From Gp6-AA40 sp035711805 (lineage in GTDB: Bacteria > Acidobacteriota > Vicinamibacteria > Vicinamibacterales > UBA2999): 64,000 nucleotides of DNA. Below are positions 51,023-59,008 of the stretch, piece after piece (positions within the stretch are counted from its first letter, which is position 1; each line of letters opens with the position of its first letter). The notes beneath the pieces are model-generated. The model made no database searches. It was not told the DNA's origin and saw only the letters and a program-made list of their open reading frames with translations. Position numbers and translations under genes: made by a program. The stretch is from assembly GCA_035711805.1 (NCBI GenBank), contig DASTBV010000155.1:145485-209484 (forward strand). Direction: 5' to 3'.

Positions 51023-51814
51023 TCATTTCGCGAGGGTGACCGCCGGAGACGAAATGATGCCGCCGTATCGCCGCTCGCGCTTTTGATACGCGAGGACCGC
51101 CTCGAGCAGATGGCGCCGCCGGAAGTCCGGCCACAGCGTGTCGGTCACGTAGATCTCGGCATATGCGATCTGCCAGAGCAGAAAATTGCTGATGCGCATC
51201 TCGCCGCTCGTCCGAATCAGGAGATCCGGATCCGGCTGGCCCGCGGTGTACAGCAGGCTCGCAAAGCTCTCCTCCGTCACATCCTGCGGCCGGAGGCCCT
51301 CGTCTATCGCCCGCTTCACCGCGTCGAGAATTTCCGTGCGGCCGCCATAGTTCAACGCGATGTTGAAGCGCATCCCGCCGTTGGCGGACGTCCGCTGCAT
51401 CGCCGTCTGCAGTTCTTCCTGGATATCCGCCGCCAGCTCCTCCATCCGGCCGACAACCTGAAAGCGGATGTTGTTGTCCAAAAGCGTGTGCAGTTCCGAC
51501 CGTAGATAGCGTTTGAGCAGACCCATCAGCGTCCCGACTTCGGACGCCGGACGCTTCCAGTTTTCGACGGAGAAGGCGTAAAGGGTGAGGACGTTTATCC
51601 CGAGGCGGGCACCGGTCTCGACCGTGTCGCGGACGGCGTCGATGCCGGCACGATGTCCCTCGACTCGCGGCAGGTGGCGCTGCGCAGCCCAGCGGCCGTT
51701 GCCGTCCATGATGACCGCGATGTGGGCAGGGAGGCGCTCGAAGCTGAGCTGCTCCACGAGCGCCCGGTCCGCGTCGCCAGGCGGGATCCACGCCAGCAGC
51801 TCGTCACGCGCCAC
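51023..51814 (-). CDS. uppS: Isoprenyl transferase (undecaprenyl diphosphate synthase family)
   Basis: The 263-residue cis-prenyltransferase extends farnesyl diphosphate to the long-chain carrier lipid for cell-wall and O-antigen synthesis. The catalytic Asp37 is in AVIMDGNGRWA, followed by EGHRAG. Later blocks are LTLYAFSVENWKRP and PDLLIRTSGEMRISNFLLWQ. Its leader of about 28 residues is slightly longer than usual. It is the first of the uppS-cdsA-dxr-rseP genes and lies 26 bp after truA. Confidence 0.95.
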   Translation of the reverse strand: MARDELLAWIPPGDADRALVEQLSFERLPAHIAVIMDGNGRWAAQRHLPRVEGHRAGIDAVRDTVETGARLGINVLTLYAFSVENWKRPASEVGTLMGLLKRYLRSELHTLLDNNIRFQVVGRMEELAADIQEELQTAMQRTSANGGMRFNIALNYGGRTEILDAVKRAIDEGLRPQDVTEESFASLLYTAGQPDPDLLIRTSGEMRISNFLLWQIAYAEIYVTDTLWPDFRRRHLLEAVLAYQKRERRYGGIISSPAVTLAK

Positions 51815-51840
51815 GTGGCATGTCCCCTGTCTGCAAGCAC

Positions 51841-52578
51841 TTAATCATAGTCCACGGATACGAGGAACAAGCCGAGGGGCGGAGCCGTTGCCCCGGCATG
51901 AGCGCGCGTCGCACCGGCCAGAAGCGCCGGTATTTCCTCTGGCCGCCGCCAGCCGCGGCCAATCTCGACCAGCGTCCCGACGATTGCCCGCACCATGTGC
52001 CGGAGAAACCCGTCGCCCGAAATCTCATACGTGAGCAGGCCCGCGTTGTTTCGCCACTCCGAGCGTGTCACCGTGCGCACCGGACTGGAAATCTCGCTGC
52101 CGGCGCTGCGAAACGCGTTGAAATCGTGCGTGCCGATCAGCAGCGCGGCCGCGTTGGCCATCGCGCCGAGCGAGAGCGGCTCCGGCACGTGCCAGACGAA
52201 CGCGCGATCGAACGGGTCCGCAACCGCAGTGTTTCGAATCTGATACCGATAGGTTTTGCCCGTGGCGCTGAAACGCGCATGAAAGCCATCGTCAACATCT
52301 TCCACGCCGACGACTCGCATGTCCGCGGGAAGATGTGCGTTCAACGCCTTCATGAGTGTTCGGGTCTCGTGTGCGAATGTCACACGCGCGCTCGCGACCT
52401 GACCAAGGGCATGAACGCCGGCGTCCGTGCGTCCGGCGCCGTGCGCCGAAACGGGGCCGCCCTCGAATCGTGAGAGCGCGTCCTCGAGCAGCCCCTGAAT
52501 CGACTCACCCTGCGCCTGACGCTGCCACCCGACGAATCTCGTGCCGTCGTAGGCGAGGGTAATCTTCAGCGTGCGCAT
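51841..52578 (-). CDS. truA: tRNA pseudouridine synthase A
   Basis: The 245-residue enzyme forms pseudouridine at positions 38-40 of tRNA anticodon stems. Catalytic Asp52 is in GAGRTDAGVHALGQ. The N-terminal LAYDGTRFVGWQRQ and the later FNAFRSAGSEISSPVRTV and GDGFLRHMVRAIVGTLVEIG are standard. It starts 3 bp after pyrE stops, so the two are cotranscribed. Confidence 0.95.
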   Translation of the reverse strand: MRTLKITLAYDGTRFVGWQRQAQGESIQGLLEDALSRFEGGPVSAHGAGRTDAGVHALGQVASARVTFAHETRTLMKALNAHLPADMRVVGVEDVDDGFHARFSATGKTYRYQIRNTAVADPFDRAFVWHVPEPLSLGAMANAAALLIGTHDFNAFRSAGSEISSPVRTVTRSEWRNNAGLLTYEISGDGFLRHMVRAIVGTLVEIGRGWRRPEEIPALLAGATRAHAGATAPPLGLFLVSVDYD

Positions 52579-52581
52579 CCC

Positions 52582-53160
52582 TCATGCGCGCGAGCCGGGC
52601 TTCATCACCGGCTCACCACGCGCACAGAGCGGACAGGCGTCCGGTTGGTAGACGGGCAGGTCAACGGTGGCGAGGGCGTGGAACGGCACGTCCAGATCCT
52701 GATGGCCGCCGCTGCGGTCGATTATCGCGCCAGCCCCGACAACCGTCGCGCCGGCGGCGCGGGCGACGGCAATGGTCTCGCGCGTCGAACCACCCGTGGT
52801 GACGACGTCTTCAACGACCAGCACTCGCTCCGCCGCATCCAGCGAAAAGCCTCGCCGCAGCGTCAGCTGGCCCTCCTGACGCTCCGCGAAAATGGCGCGG
52901 ACGCCGAGCGCGCGCGCAACCTCGTGACCGATGACGATGCCGCCGAGGGCCGGCGAGAGGACGGCCGTGGGTTGAAGCTCGCGGACGCGCGCCGCGATCG
53001 CCACGCCGCAGGCTTCCGCTTCGCGCGGATGCTGCAGGACGAGCGCGCACTGCAAATAGCCGGGGCTGTGCAGCCCCGAGGTGAGCCGGAAGTGCCCTTC
53101 GAGCAACGCTCCTACACGTCGAAAAAGGTCCAGCGTCGTTTCAGTAGTGGCGGGCGGCAC
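52582..53160 (-). CDS. pyrE: Orotate phosphoribosyltransferase
   Basis: From the GTG at 53160 the product is 192 residues. It joins orotate to PRPP to give OMP. Family parts are GHFRLTSGLHSPGYLQC, SPALGGIVIGHEVARALG, the PRPP motif VLVVEDVVTTGGST, and a C-terminal CPLCARGEP segment with two cysteines seen in many OPRTases. A TTG at 53199 would add 13 residues, but the -10-like TATACT at 53168-53173 lies inside that extension. A second OPRT-like gene lies in the pyr operon at 59009. Confidence 0.92.
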   Translation of the reverse strand: MPPATTETTLDLFRRVGALLEGHFRLTSGLHSPGYLQCALVLQHPREAEACGVAIAARVRELQPTAVLSPALGGIVIGHEVARALGVRAIFAERQEGQLTLRRGFSLDAAERVLVVEDVVTTGGSTRETIAVARAAGATVVGAGAIIDRSGGHQDLDVPFHALATVDLPVYQPDACPLCARGEPVMKPGSRA

Positions 53161-53167
53161 GCCGCCG

Positions 53168-53173
53168 AGTATA
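53168..53173 (-). promoter_or_regulatory. Candidate -10 box before pyrE; transcript may be leaderless
   Basis: TATACT on the minus strand ends 7 nt before the GTG at 53160, so a transcript from it would begin at or next to the start codon. No good -35 lies at 17 bp; TTGGAA occurs at 20 bp. No Shine-Dalgarno sequence precedes the GTG. Confidence 0.4.
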
Positions 53174-53256
53174 CCTTTTGCAATAGGGCGAACTTCCAAC
53201 GCCGAACATCCGACGTCGAGGGATCGTCCTACAACCCGTCATCTCTCAGTAATCGA

Positions 53257-53273
53257 GGAACGCGTGGCGTTCC
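53257..53273. repeat. Short palindrome GGAACGC-GTG-GCGTTCC
   Basis: A 7-bp perfect stem with a 3-nt loop lies in the divergent gap between pyrE and the tolC-like gene, 22 bp before the latter's ATG. It resembles the hairpin at 13324-13344. It may be an operator or an mRNA leader structure for the plus-strand gene. Confidence 0.4.
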
Positions 53274-53294
53274 TGCATGTGGAGCCCGGTTTCA

Positions 53295-54899
53295 ATGCGT
53301 ACGCCTGTATTTCGCCTGGTTGCCTGCACGCTGGCCGTGACCGGTCTTGCGTCAACAACGTCCGTTTCCGCACAGACTCCGTCGGCCGCGCCCGGTGTAA
53401 TCCTTCCCGCCGCCCAGCAGACCGCCGCCGCCGGAACGCAGGTGCGCCGGCTGACGGCTGACGAGGCCGTTCGGCTTGCCGCGGAAAACAACCTCGGTAT
53501 TCAGATCGCGCGTTTCGATCCTCAGATCCAGAATCTGAGCATCGTCCAGGCGCAGGCGGCCTGGAACCCGACCCTCACCTCGTCCATGCAGCAGAACAGC
53601 AACACGCAGCCGCCCAACAGCTTCCTCTCGGGCGCCCAGGGGTCGCTGAATACCGACCAGTTCTCGATGACCACCGAGGTTCAGCAGGCGCTGAAATGGG
53701 GCGGCGGCATATACGCAGTCGGCTTCGACAGCGCGCGGTCCACGTCGAACAACTTCTTCACCAACTTCAACCCGCAGCTCAGATCGTCGCTGTCCGTCAA
53801 CTTCACCCAGCCGATCCTGCGCGGATTCAAGATCGACAGCACGCGCCAGCAGGTGGAGCTCGGTCAGAAGAACCGCGAAATCGCAGAGGTGGGCCTGCGC
53901 GAGACGCTGACAGCCACGTCACGGACCGTTCGCAGCGCGTACTGGGACCTCGCCTACCAGATTGCGTCGCTGCGGGTCGCCCAGCAGTCGCTCGAGCTCG
54001 CCGAAGAGTCGCTGCGCAACACGCGCGCACGCGTCGAGATTGGCACGACGCCGCCCGTCGACGTCATCGAGGCGGACGCGGAGGTGTGGCAGCGGCGGGA
54101 GGCGGTGATCGTGGCGCAGGCGCAGATCGCGACCGCCGAGGATACGCTCCGTGCACTCGTGTACAACCCGTCGACGCCCGATTTCTGGACCCTCCGCATC
54201 GAGCCGGCCGACCCGCCGGCGTTTGCGGCGGTGAACGTCGACCTCGATGGCGCAATCCGGAACGCGCTCGATCGGCGTACGGATCTGCAGCAGGCAAAGA
54301 AGTCGATGGAAGCGACCGACGTCAACATCCGCTTCCTGCAGAATCAAAGTCTTCCCGACCTGAGCGCGCGGGTCGACTACGGCCTGAGCGCGCTCGGCGG
54401 GGTGCAGTTCGTGCGCGCACCTGGCGTCGGTCTGGCGCCAGGGGAAATCATCGGGGAGCAGCGTCGGGGATTCGGGTCTGTCATCGGCGACCTCCTGGCC
54501 AACGACTTTCCGGCGTGGACGGTGTCGCTGAATCTGAGCTATCCAATCGGAAGGAGCCCTCAGGAGGCGAATCTCGCGCGCACGCGGCTGGAGAAGACGC
54601 GCACCGAGACCGAGCTGCGGAACCAGGAGCTCCAGGTCGTGACGCAGGTCCGCCAGGCCGCGCGACAGGTGCTCACCAACCAGCAGCGCGTGCAGACGAC
54701 GAGGGCCGCGCGCGAGCTCAACGAAAGCCGGCTCGAGGCGGAGCAGCGCAAGTTCGCGGCGGGCACCTCGACGAACTTCCTCGTCTTCCAGGCACAGCGC
54801 GACCTCGCCGTCGCCCGGAACAACGAGCTCCGCGCAATCCTCGACTACAACGTGTCGCTGATCGACTTCGAGACGGTGCAGGAAGTGCCGTTGCGGTAA
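53295..54899 (+). CDS. TolC-family outer membrane efflux protein
   Basis: The 534-residue protein has a signal peptide (about 1-27) and the two-fold repeated OEP layout of TolC: long helices with RRLTADEAVRLAAENNLGIQ, an inner-strand region with QPILRGFKIDSTRQQVEL, and a second half with AWTVSLNLSYPIGRSPQEAN and RQAARQVLTNQQRVQTTRAA. It should form a trimeric channel across the outer membrane. No membrane fusion protein or pump lies next to it; the following genes are glycosyltransferases, so a role in polymer export is possible but unproven. GGAG lies 10 nt before the start. Confidence 0.92.
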   Translation: MRTPVFRLVACTLAVTGLASTTSVSAQTPSAAPGVILPAAQQTAAAGTQVRRLTADEAVRLAAENNLGIQIARFDPQIQNLSIVQAQAAWNPTLTSSMQQNSNTQPPNSFLSGAQGSLNTDQFSMTTEVQQALKWGGGIYAVGFDSARSTSNNFFTNFNPQLRSSLSVNFTQPILRGFKIDSTRQQVELGQKNREIAEVGLRETLTATSRTVRSAYWDLAYQIASLRVAQQSLELAEESLRNTRARVEIGTTPPVDVIEADAEVWQRREAVIVAQAQIATAEDTLRALVYNPSTPDFWTLRIEPADPPAFAAVNVDLDGAIRNALDRRTDLQQAKKSMEATDVNIRFLQNQSLPDLSARVDYGLSALGGVQFVRAPGVGLAPGEIIGEQRRGFGSVIGDLLANDFPAWTVSLNLSYPIGRSPQEANLARTRLEKTRTETELRNQELQVVTQVRQAARQVLTNQQRVQTTRAARELNESRLEAEQRKFAAGTSTNFLVFQAQRDLAVARNNELRAILDYNVSLIDFETVQEVPLR

Positions 54900-54903
54900 A
54901 AAG

Positions 54904-54987
54904 GAATTCAGAATGCGGAATTCAGACTGCAGATGCGTCTGAACTCCGCCTGTGCATGCTGAATTTTGCATTTTGCATTCTGAATTA
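54904..54987 (+). repeat. Heptamer hairpin element 2 (AATTCAG/AATGCAA type)
   Basis: Arms at 54904-54932 and 54959-54987, built from 7-nt units (GAATTCA, GAATGCG, TTTGCAT), are inverted around a 26-nt centre. By hand 25 of 29 positions pair on the plus strand with three G.U pairs. It lies between the tolC-like gene and the next glycosyltransferase, both on the plus strand. Confidence 0.72.
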
Positions 54988-54998
54988 CCGGCGTCAGA

Positions 54999-55781
54999 AT
55001 GCCTCGCGTGCCCGTAACCGTCACCATCATCACGCTCAACGAATCGCGGCATATCGCGGCCGCGATCGACAGCGCGGCGTGGGCGGACGAGATTCTTGTC
55101 GTCGATTCCGGCAGCACCGACGACACGGTGTCGATCGCCGCGGGCAAAGGCGTCCGGGTCATGAGCCGGACGTGGCCCGGGTACGTCGATCAGAAGAACT
55201 ACGCTGCGTCGGTCGCCGCCAACGACTGGATCTTCTCTCTCGATGCCGACGAACGCGTGACGCCGGCGCTGGCCGCTGAAGTCCGCGCCATCGTCGATGG
55301 CAGTCCGGCGGAACGCGCGTTCCGCGTGCCGCGGGTCACGTTTCACCTCGGACGGTGGGTACGCACCACGGATTTTTATCCGGACTATCAAACACGTCTG
55401 TACGACCGGCGCACGGCGCGCTGGCAGGGCAGGTACGTTCACGAATCGGTCGCCGCCGACGGTCCCGTCGGTCAGCTCAAGAACGAGCTGGAACACTACT
55501 CGTATCGCGACCTGAGCGATCACCTCGATCGCATCAACCAGTACAGCACGCTGGCCGCGAGGCAGATGTACGAAAGCGGGCGCCGCGCGAGCCCGATCGA
55601 TCTGCTGCTCCACCCGCCGGCGGCGTTCGTGAGGAACTACGTCCTGCGCGGCGGGTTTGCGGACGGCATGGCCGGCCTCACCATCTCGCTCGTCAACGCC
55701 TACTCGGTGCTGCTGAAGTTTGCGAAGCTGTGGGAGTTGCAACAAACTCCCAACGCCCAATTTCCAACTACCAAAAGCTGA
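54999..55781 (+). CDS. Family 2 glycosyltransferase (WaaE/KdtX-like)
   Basis: The 260-residue protein has a GT-A domain: VTVTIITLNESRHIAAAIDS, EILVVDSGSTDDTV, the metal-binding FSLDADER, and YPDYQTRLYDRRTARW followed by VHESV. This is the WaaE/KdtX type that adds glucose or another sugar to lipopolysaccharide core. A C-terminal membrane-facing stretch holds HPPAAFVRNYVLRGGF. The last 12 residues (QQTPNAQFPTTKS) are encoded by the left arm of a heptamer repeat, which appears to have extended the gene. Confidence 0.88.
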   Translation: MPRVPVTVTIITLNESRHIAAAIDSAAWADEILVVDSGSTDDTVSIAAGKGVRVMSRTWPGYVDQKNYAASVAANDWIFSLDADERVTPALAAEVRAIVDGSPAERAFRVPRVTFHLGRWVRTTDFYPDYQTRLYDRRTARWQGRYVHESVAADGPVGQLKNELEHYSYRDLSDHLDRINQYSTLAARQMYESGRRASPIDLLLHPPAAFVRNYVLRGGFADGMAGLTISLVNAYSVLLKFAKLWELQQTPNAQFPTTKS

Positions 55782-55836
55782 TGAACCGCTGCGACGTGTT
55801 CGCGTTTGGGAGTTGGTGGTTGGGAGTTGGGAGTTG
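55740..55836 (+). repeat. Heptamer hairpin element 4 (GGGAGTT type) overlapping two genes
   Basis: Left arm 55740-55777 (CAACTCC-like units) and right arm 55804-55836 (GGGAGTT units) are inverted; 26 of about 33 aligned positions match and two further are G.U on the plus strand. The left arm encodes the end of the upstream glycosyltransferase. The right arm contains GGGAG at 55829-55833, 7 nt before the GTG start at 55841, so folding would hide that ribosome-binding site. Confidence 0.75.
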
Positions 55837-55840
55837 ATCC

Positions 55841-56962
55841 GTGTTTTCCCTGCACGTCGACACGGCGACGACCTGGCGCGGCGGGCAAAGTCAGGTCCGC
55901 TACACGGTGCTGGGACTGCGGGCGATCGGCCAGCGCGCGGCGCTCGTCGCGAACCCCGACGGTGCGCTCTTCCAGCGCATGTCGGAAGGACTGGATCTGG
56001 TGCCGCTGTCGTCGCGCGGCGAGATCGATCTCGCCGCCGCATGGCGCCTGTCGCGTGTGCTCAAACAGCTGCGGCCGGACATCGTGCACGCCCACGATCC
56101 GAACGCGGTGGCAATGGCCGCGACGGCGCTCTCGATTGCGGCGCCGCGGCCGCGCCCGATGCTTGTCGCCTCTCGCCGTATCGAGTTCCCGATTGCCCGC
56201 AATTCCTTCTCGGCCTGGAAGTATTCCCAGGTGGACTGTTTCCTGGCGATCAGCCGGGCAGTGCGCGATCGCCTGATCGCGGATCGGATTCCACCCTCGA
56301 AGATCGAGGTGGTGCACGAAGGCGTGGACGTCGAACGGGTCGTCGCGCTGCCGCACGGCAACCTTCATGCGGCGCTCTTCCTCCCGACCCATTCCCCCAT
56401 CGTCGGCAGCATCGGCGCGCTGGTCGCCCAGAAGGACCACCATACGCTGATCGAGGCCGCAGCCATCGTCGTCAAGCAGGTTTCGGACGTCAGGTTTGTC
56501 ATCCTCGGCGAGGGCGAGCTCCGGCCGCAGCTCGAAAAGCAAATCAAGCATCTTCACCTCGAGCGCCATGTGTTCCTGGCCGGCTTCCGCGCTGACGTGC
56601 TCGAACTGCTCAAGGACATCGACGTCTTCGCCCTCAGCTCGACGCACGAGGGCATGTGCACGTCGCTCGTCGACGCCATGGCGGCCGAAAAACCTGCGGT
56701 GGCCACTGCGGTGGGCGGCGTGCCTGAAGTCGTCGACGATATGGAGACCGGCTTCCTTGTCCCGCCTCGTGAACCAGAGGCGCTGGCACGGAGAATCACT
56801 CAGTTGCTGAAGGATCAGACGATCCGCCGTCGCATGGGCCACGCCGCCCTGGATCGCGCGCGCCGCCTGTTTACTGTCGAACGGATGGTCGAGGAAACCG
56901 CCGCGGTCTACGCCCGCCGCGGCGCGCAGAGCCCTCGCAACGGACAGTTGGCGTCGCGCTGA
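55841..56962 (+). CDS. GT-B fold glycosyltransferase (family 4 type)
   Basis: The 373-residue protein has an N-terminal acceptor domain (TTWRGGQSQVRYTVLGLRAI, DIVHAHDPNAVAMA) and a C-terminal nucleotide-sugar domain (VGSIGALVAQKDHHTLIEAA, FVILGEGELRPQLEKQI, then ALSSTHEGMCTSLVDAMAAE, with the E-x7-E motif). It is a retaining transferase for surface glycans. The start is GTG at 55841; the only ribosome-binding site lies inside the hairpin arm before it. Its last 55 nt overlap the convergent TIGR02757 gene. Confidence 0.88.
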   Translation: MFSLHVDTATTWRGGQSQVRYTVLGLRAIGQRAALVANPDGALFQRMSEGLDLVPLSSRGEIDLAAAWRLSRVLKQLRPDIVHAHDPNAVAMAATALSIAAPRPRPMLVASRRIEFPIARNSFSAWKYSQVDCFLAISRAVRDRLIADRIPPSKIEVVHEGVDVERVVALPHGNLHAALFLPTHSPIVGSIGALVAQKDHHTLIEAAAIVVKQVSDVRFVILGEGELRPQLEKQIKHLHLERHVFLAGFRADVLELLKDIDVFALSSTHEGMCTSLVDAMAAEKPAVATAVGGVPEVVDDMETGFLVPPREPEALARRITQLLKDQTIRRRMGHAALDRARRLFTVERMVEETAAVYARRGAQSPRNGQLASR

Positions 56963-57786
56963 CGCCGCCCATACCCGCACGCATTCATCATCCCGACGTG
57001 ACAGAGCGAGAAGTCGTAGCGGACAGGATCGGCCGGGTCGAGGGCGCGCAGCGCGGCCGTGATGTCCGCCGCCATTTTCCAGCCTGGTGAGGCATAACGG
57101 GTCAGACGGAGACATCGGCCGAGCCTGATGACGTGCGTGTCGAGCGGAACGACGAGCCGCGCCGGGCTGACCCCCGTCCATACGCCAAGATCGATCTCGT
57201 CCTTCCGTACCATCCACCGCAGAAACAGGTTCAGGCGTTTGCAGGCGCTGCCCGCGGACGGACGGGGAAAGAAGTAGCAGACGCCCGGCCGTTTCGGCGG
57301 CCTGGCGCCATAGGCAGGACGCAGATCTGTCCCGAGCGCTCGTTCCGAAAACGAGTTCAGAGCCGTGCCGACGTCGGGCTGCGCCGCATCGTCACCGACG
57401 AGGAAGAACGCTTCCACCGAGCCCGACTGGCGCAGCATCCGCTGGAGGATCAGCAGCAGCGCAACGAGGTCGCGTCCGCGAATCCACCGGTGGACGAGCG
57501 GCTCCAGGGGGCCGCGATGGCGGCCTGCGTCAAAGTTCCTGACGAACGCCGCGGGACGGGGACCCATTGCGTCCAGGAGCCTTTCAATCGACTGCAGCAC
57601 GCTGGCGACCCGGCCGAACGCCAGCGCCGACGCACAGAAGCCGACGATCTCCCGATCGTCAGGCTCCGAGTACCGGCGAACGATATGGATCGGATCCGCC
57701 GCGGAGTTGACGTGATCGAACGTGCGGTACAGATCGTCCAGACGGCCGCGTGCGTCCGACGTTTGCAGCCTGGCAGGAAGCTTCAT
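56908..57786 (-). CDS. TIGR02757 family protein (DUF2400), possible Fe-S HhH protein
   Basis: The 292-residue protein matches the TIGR02757 layout: DDREIVGFCASALAFGRVAS and SIERLLDAMGPRPAAFV near the start, RKDEIDLGVWTGVSPARLVV with PLDTHVIRLGR later, and a C-terminal cluster of four Cys (CHVGMMNACGYGRRQRDANC and then RGLC) resembling the Fe-S loop of endonuclease III relatives. Function unknown; DNA binding is possible. The ATG at 57786 overlaps the preceding TGA (TGATG). It overlaps the convergent glycosyltransferase by 55 nt. Confidence 0.88.
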   Translation of the reverse strand: MKLPARLQTSDARGRLDDLYRTFDHVNSAADPIHIVRRYSEPDDREIVGFCASALAFGRVASVLQSIERLLDAMGPRPAAFVRNFDAGRHRGPLEPLVHRWIRGRDLVALLLILQRMLRQSGSVEAFFLVGDDAAQPDVGTALNSFSERALGTDLRPAYGARPPKRPGVCYFFPRPSAGSACKRLNLFLRWMVRKDEIDLGVWTGVSPARLVVPLDTHVIRLGRCLRLTRYASPGWKMAADITAALRALDPADPVRYDFSLCHVGMMNACGYGRRQRDANCPLRGLCAPRRA

Positions 57787-58910
57787 CACACTCGAAGCGG
57801 TGCGGCGGCGCTGCCGGCGCGTGCACAGAACCAGACGATGGCGCTGCTGATGAGACCTGCCAGCAGCCAGAACCGCGGCCGTTGCACCACGTAAATCGGA
57901 TAGGGCACGGCGTCGCTGACGTATGGATCCCGCGTGCGCCCTGCAAGGCTCCGTTCGACCGCGGCTTTCTGCTCGATCGACCAGCGACCCAACCTGTCGA
58001 GCACGGGTGCGTAGAACCGCTCGAGGATCACGTTTTCCCCCCAGGCAGCGTCCCAATCGCCTGTGCCGACTGCATCATTCCGGCGTGTGACGTGCCACTC
58101 ACCCTCGGTCAGGTAGTGGTCTTCCCGGCTGAACCCGCGTCGCGGCGGTGGTGAGGCATCCCAACGTGCGGCGCGGTTCATCGCTGCAGCCGCCAGATCT
58201 CGTGCATCGTACCGCGATCGAAAGACGACTGCCTGACCATCGTGAACTTCGTAGCCAAGGTGGACGCGGTCCACAAAGCCCGCAACCGCGATGACCAGTA
58301 TGGCGACCGACGCGCCGAGCGCGACACCAGAGCCGCGGCGGCGTGGGAACGCCAGCGACAGTGGGGGATGAACGCCTGTGCTGAACAGAAGTCCGCAGAC
58401 GATCGCCACGGCGTTCAGCGTCACGTCATGCATTTCTCCGACGCGTCCCGGTACCAGCCACTGTACCCACTCGTCAGCGATTCCGACCGCAATGCCAGCA
58501 CATGCGGCCAGCAGCACGCCGGAAAGGTCGGGACGCCTGCGCCACGCTCGATAGAACAGAAAGGCGACGAGACCGTATTCGACGAAATGAAACGCTTCGA
58601 CCACGTCGACTTCGGGATCGCCGGTGCGTACCGCGCGCGCGTACCCTCCGCCGATTGCAACCGCTGCCGCGACCAGCCCGTAGCGAACGCGGATTGGTAA
58701 CTGTCCAGACGTTTCTGCCGTCGTGGAGTCTCTGAATCGGCGCAGCTGTACGACCGCCGAGATGACCGCGATGACCACCGCCGCGGCGACGATGGCGACA
58801 ACGATCGACCGGTAATACTCAGGAGCCGCTGACTGGATCTCGCCGCGGATCTCTCCGATGTAGGGCGACCCGAAGACGATGAGGAACGATGCACAGAGGG
58901 GTAAAAACAC
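57786..58910 (-). CDS. VanZ-like membrane protein with large C-terminal domain
   Basis: The 374-residue protein has about six predicted membrane helices. The VanZ-like core is EAFHFVEYGLVAFLFYRAW, then IADEWVQWLVPGRVGEMHD with VTLNAVAIVCG. A large extracytoplasmic region (about 235-345) follows, rich in charged residues, and a final helix near the C-terminus. VanZ confers low-level teicoplanin resistance in enterococci, but most homologues have no known role. The frame opens at GTG 58910 and ends on the TIGR02757 start. A heptamer hairpin lies just upstream. Confidence 0.75.
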   Translation of the reverse strand: MFLPLCASFLIVFGSPYIGEIRGEIQSAAPEYYRSIVVAIVAAAVVIAVISAVVQLRRFRDSTTAETSGQLPIRVRYGLVAAAVAIGGGYARAVRTGDPEVDVVEAFHFVEYGLVAFLFYRAWRRRPDLSGVLLAACAGIAVGIADEWVQWLVPGRVGEMHDVTLNAVAIVCGLLFSTGVHPPLSLAFPRRRGSGVALGASVAILVIAVAGFVDRVHLGYEVHDGQAVVFRSRYDARDLAAAAMNRAARWDASPPPRRGFSREDHYLTEGEWHVTRRNDAVGTGDWDAAWGENVILERFYAPVLDRLGRWSIEQKAAVERSLAGRTRDPYVSDAVPYPIYVVQRPRFWLLAGLISSAIVWFCARAGSAAAPLRV

Positions 58911-58912
58911 CG

Positions 58913-58998
58913 TAATTCAAAATGCAAAATTCAAAATGCAAAATGCAAAATGCAAACTCGAGCCGCCGTTTGCATTTTGCATTTTGAATCTTGCATTA
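58913..58998 (-). repeat. Heptamer hairpin element 3 (AAAATGC type)
   Basis: Left arm 58913-58957 consists of six units of the kind AAAATGC and AAATTCA. Right arm 58968-58998 is its inverse; 27 of 31 aligned positions match. The loop is TCGAGCCGCC. It is the most A/T-rich stretch in the window and fills the gap between the pyrE-like gene end and the VanZ-like gene start. Confidence 0.78.
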
Positions 58999-59008
58999 CC
59001 GAAATGCC

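Noticed and set aside
53919..56042. Open frame of 707 codons on the minus strand opposite the tolC-like and glycosyltransferase genes
   Set aside because: It runs through two genes and two hairpin repeats and shows no recognisable protein feature.
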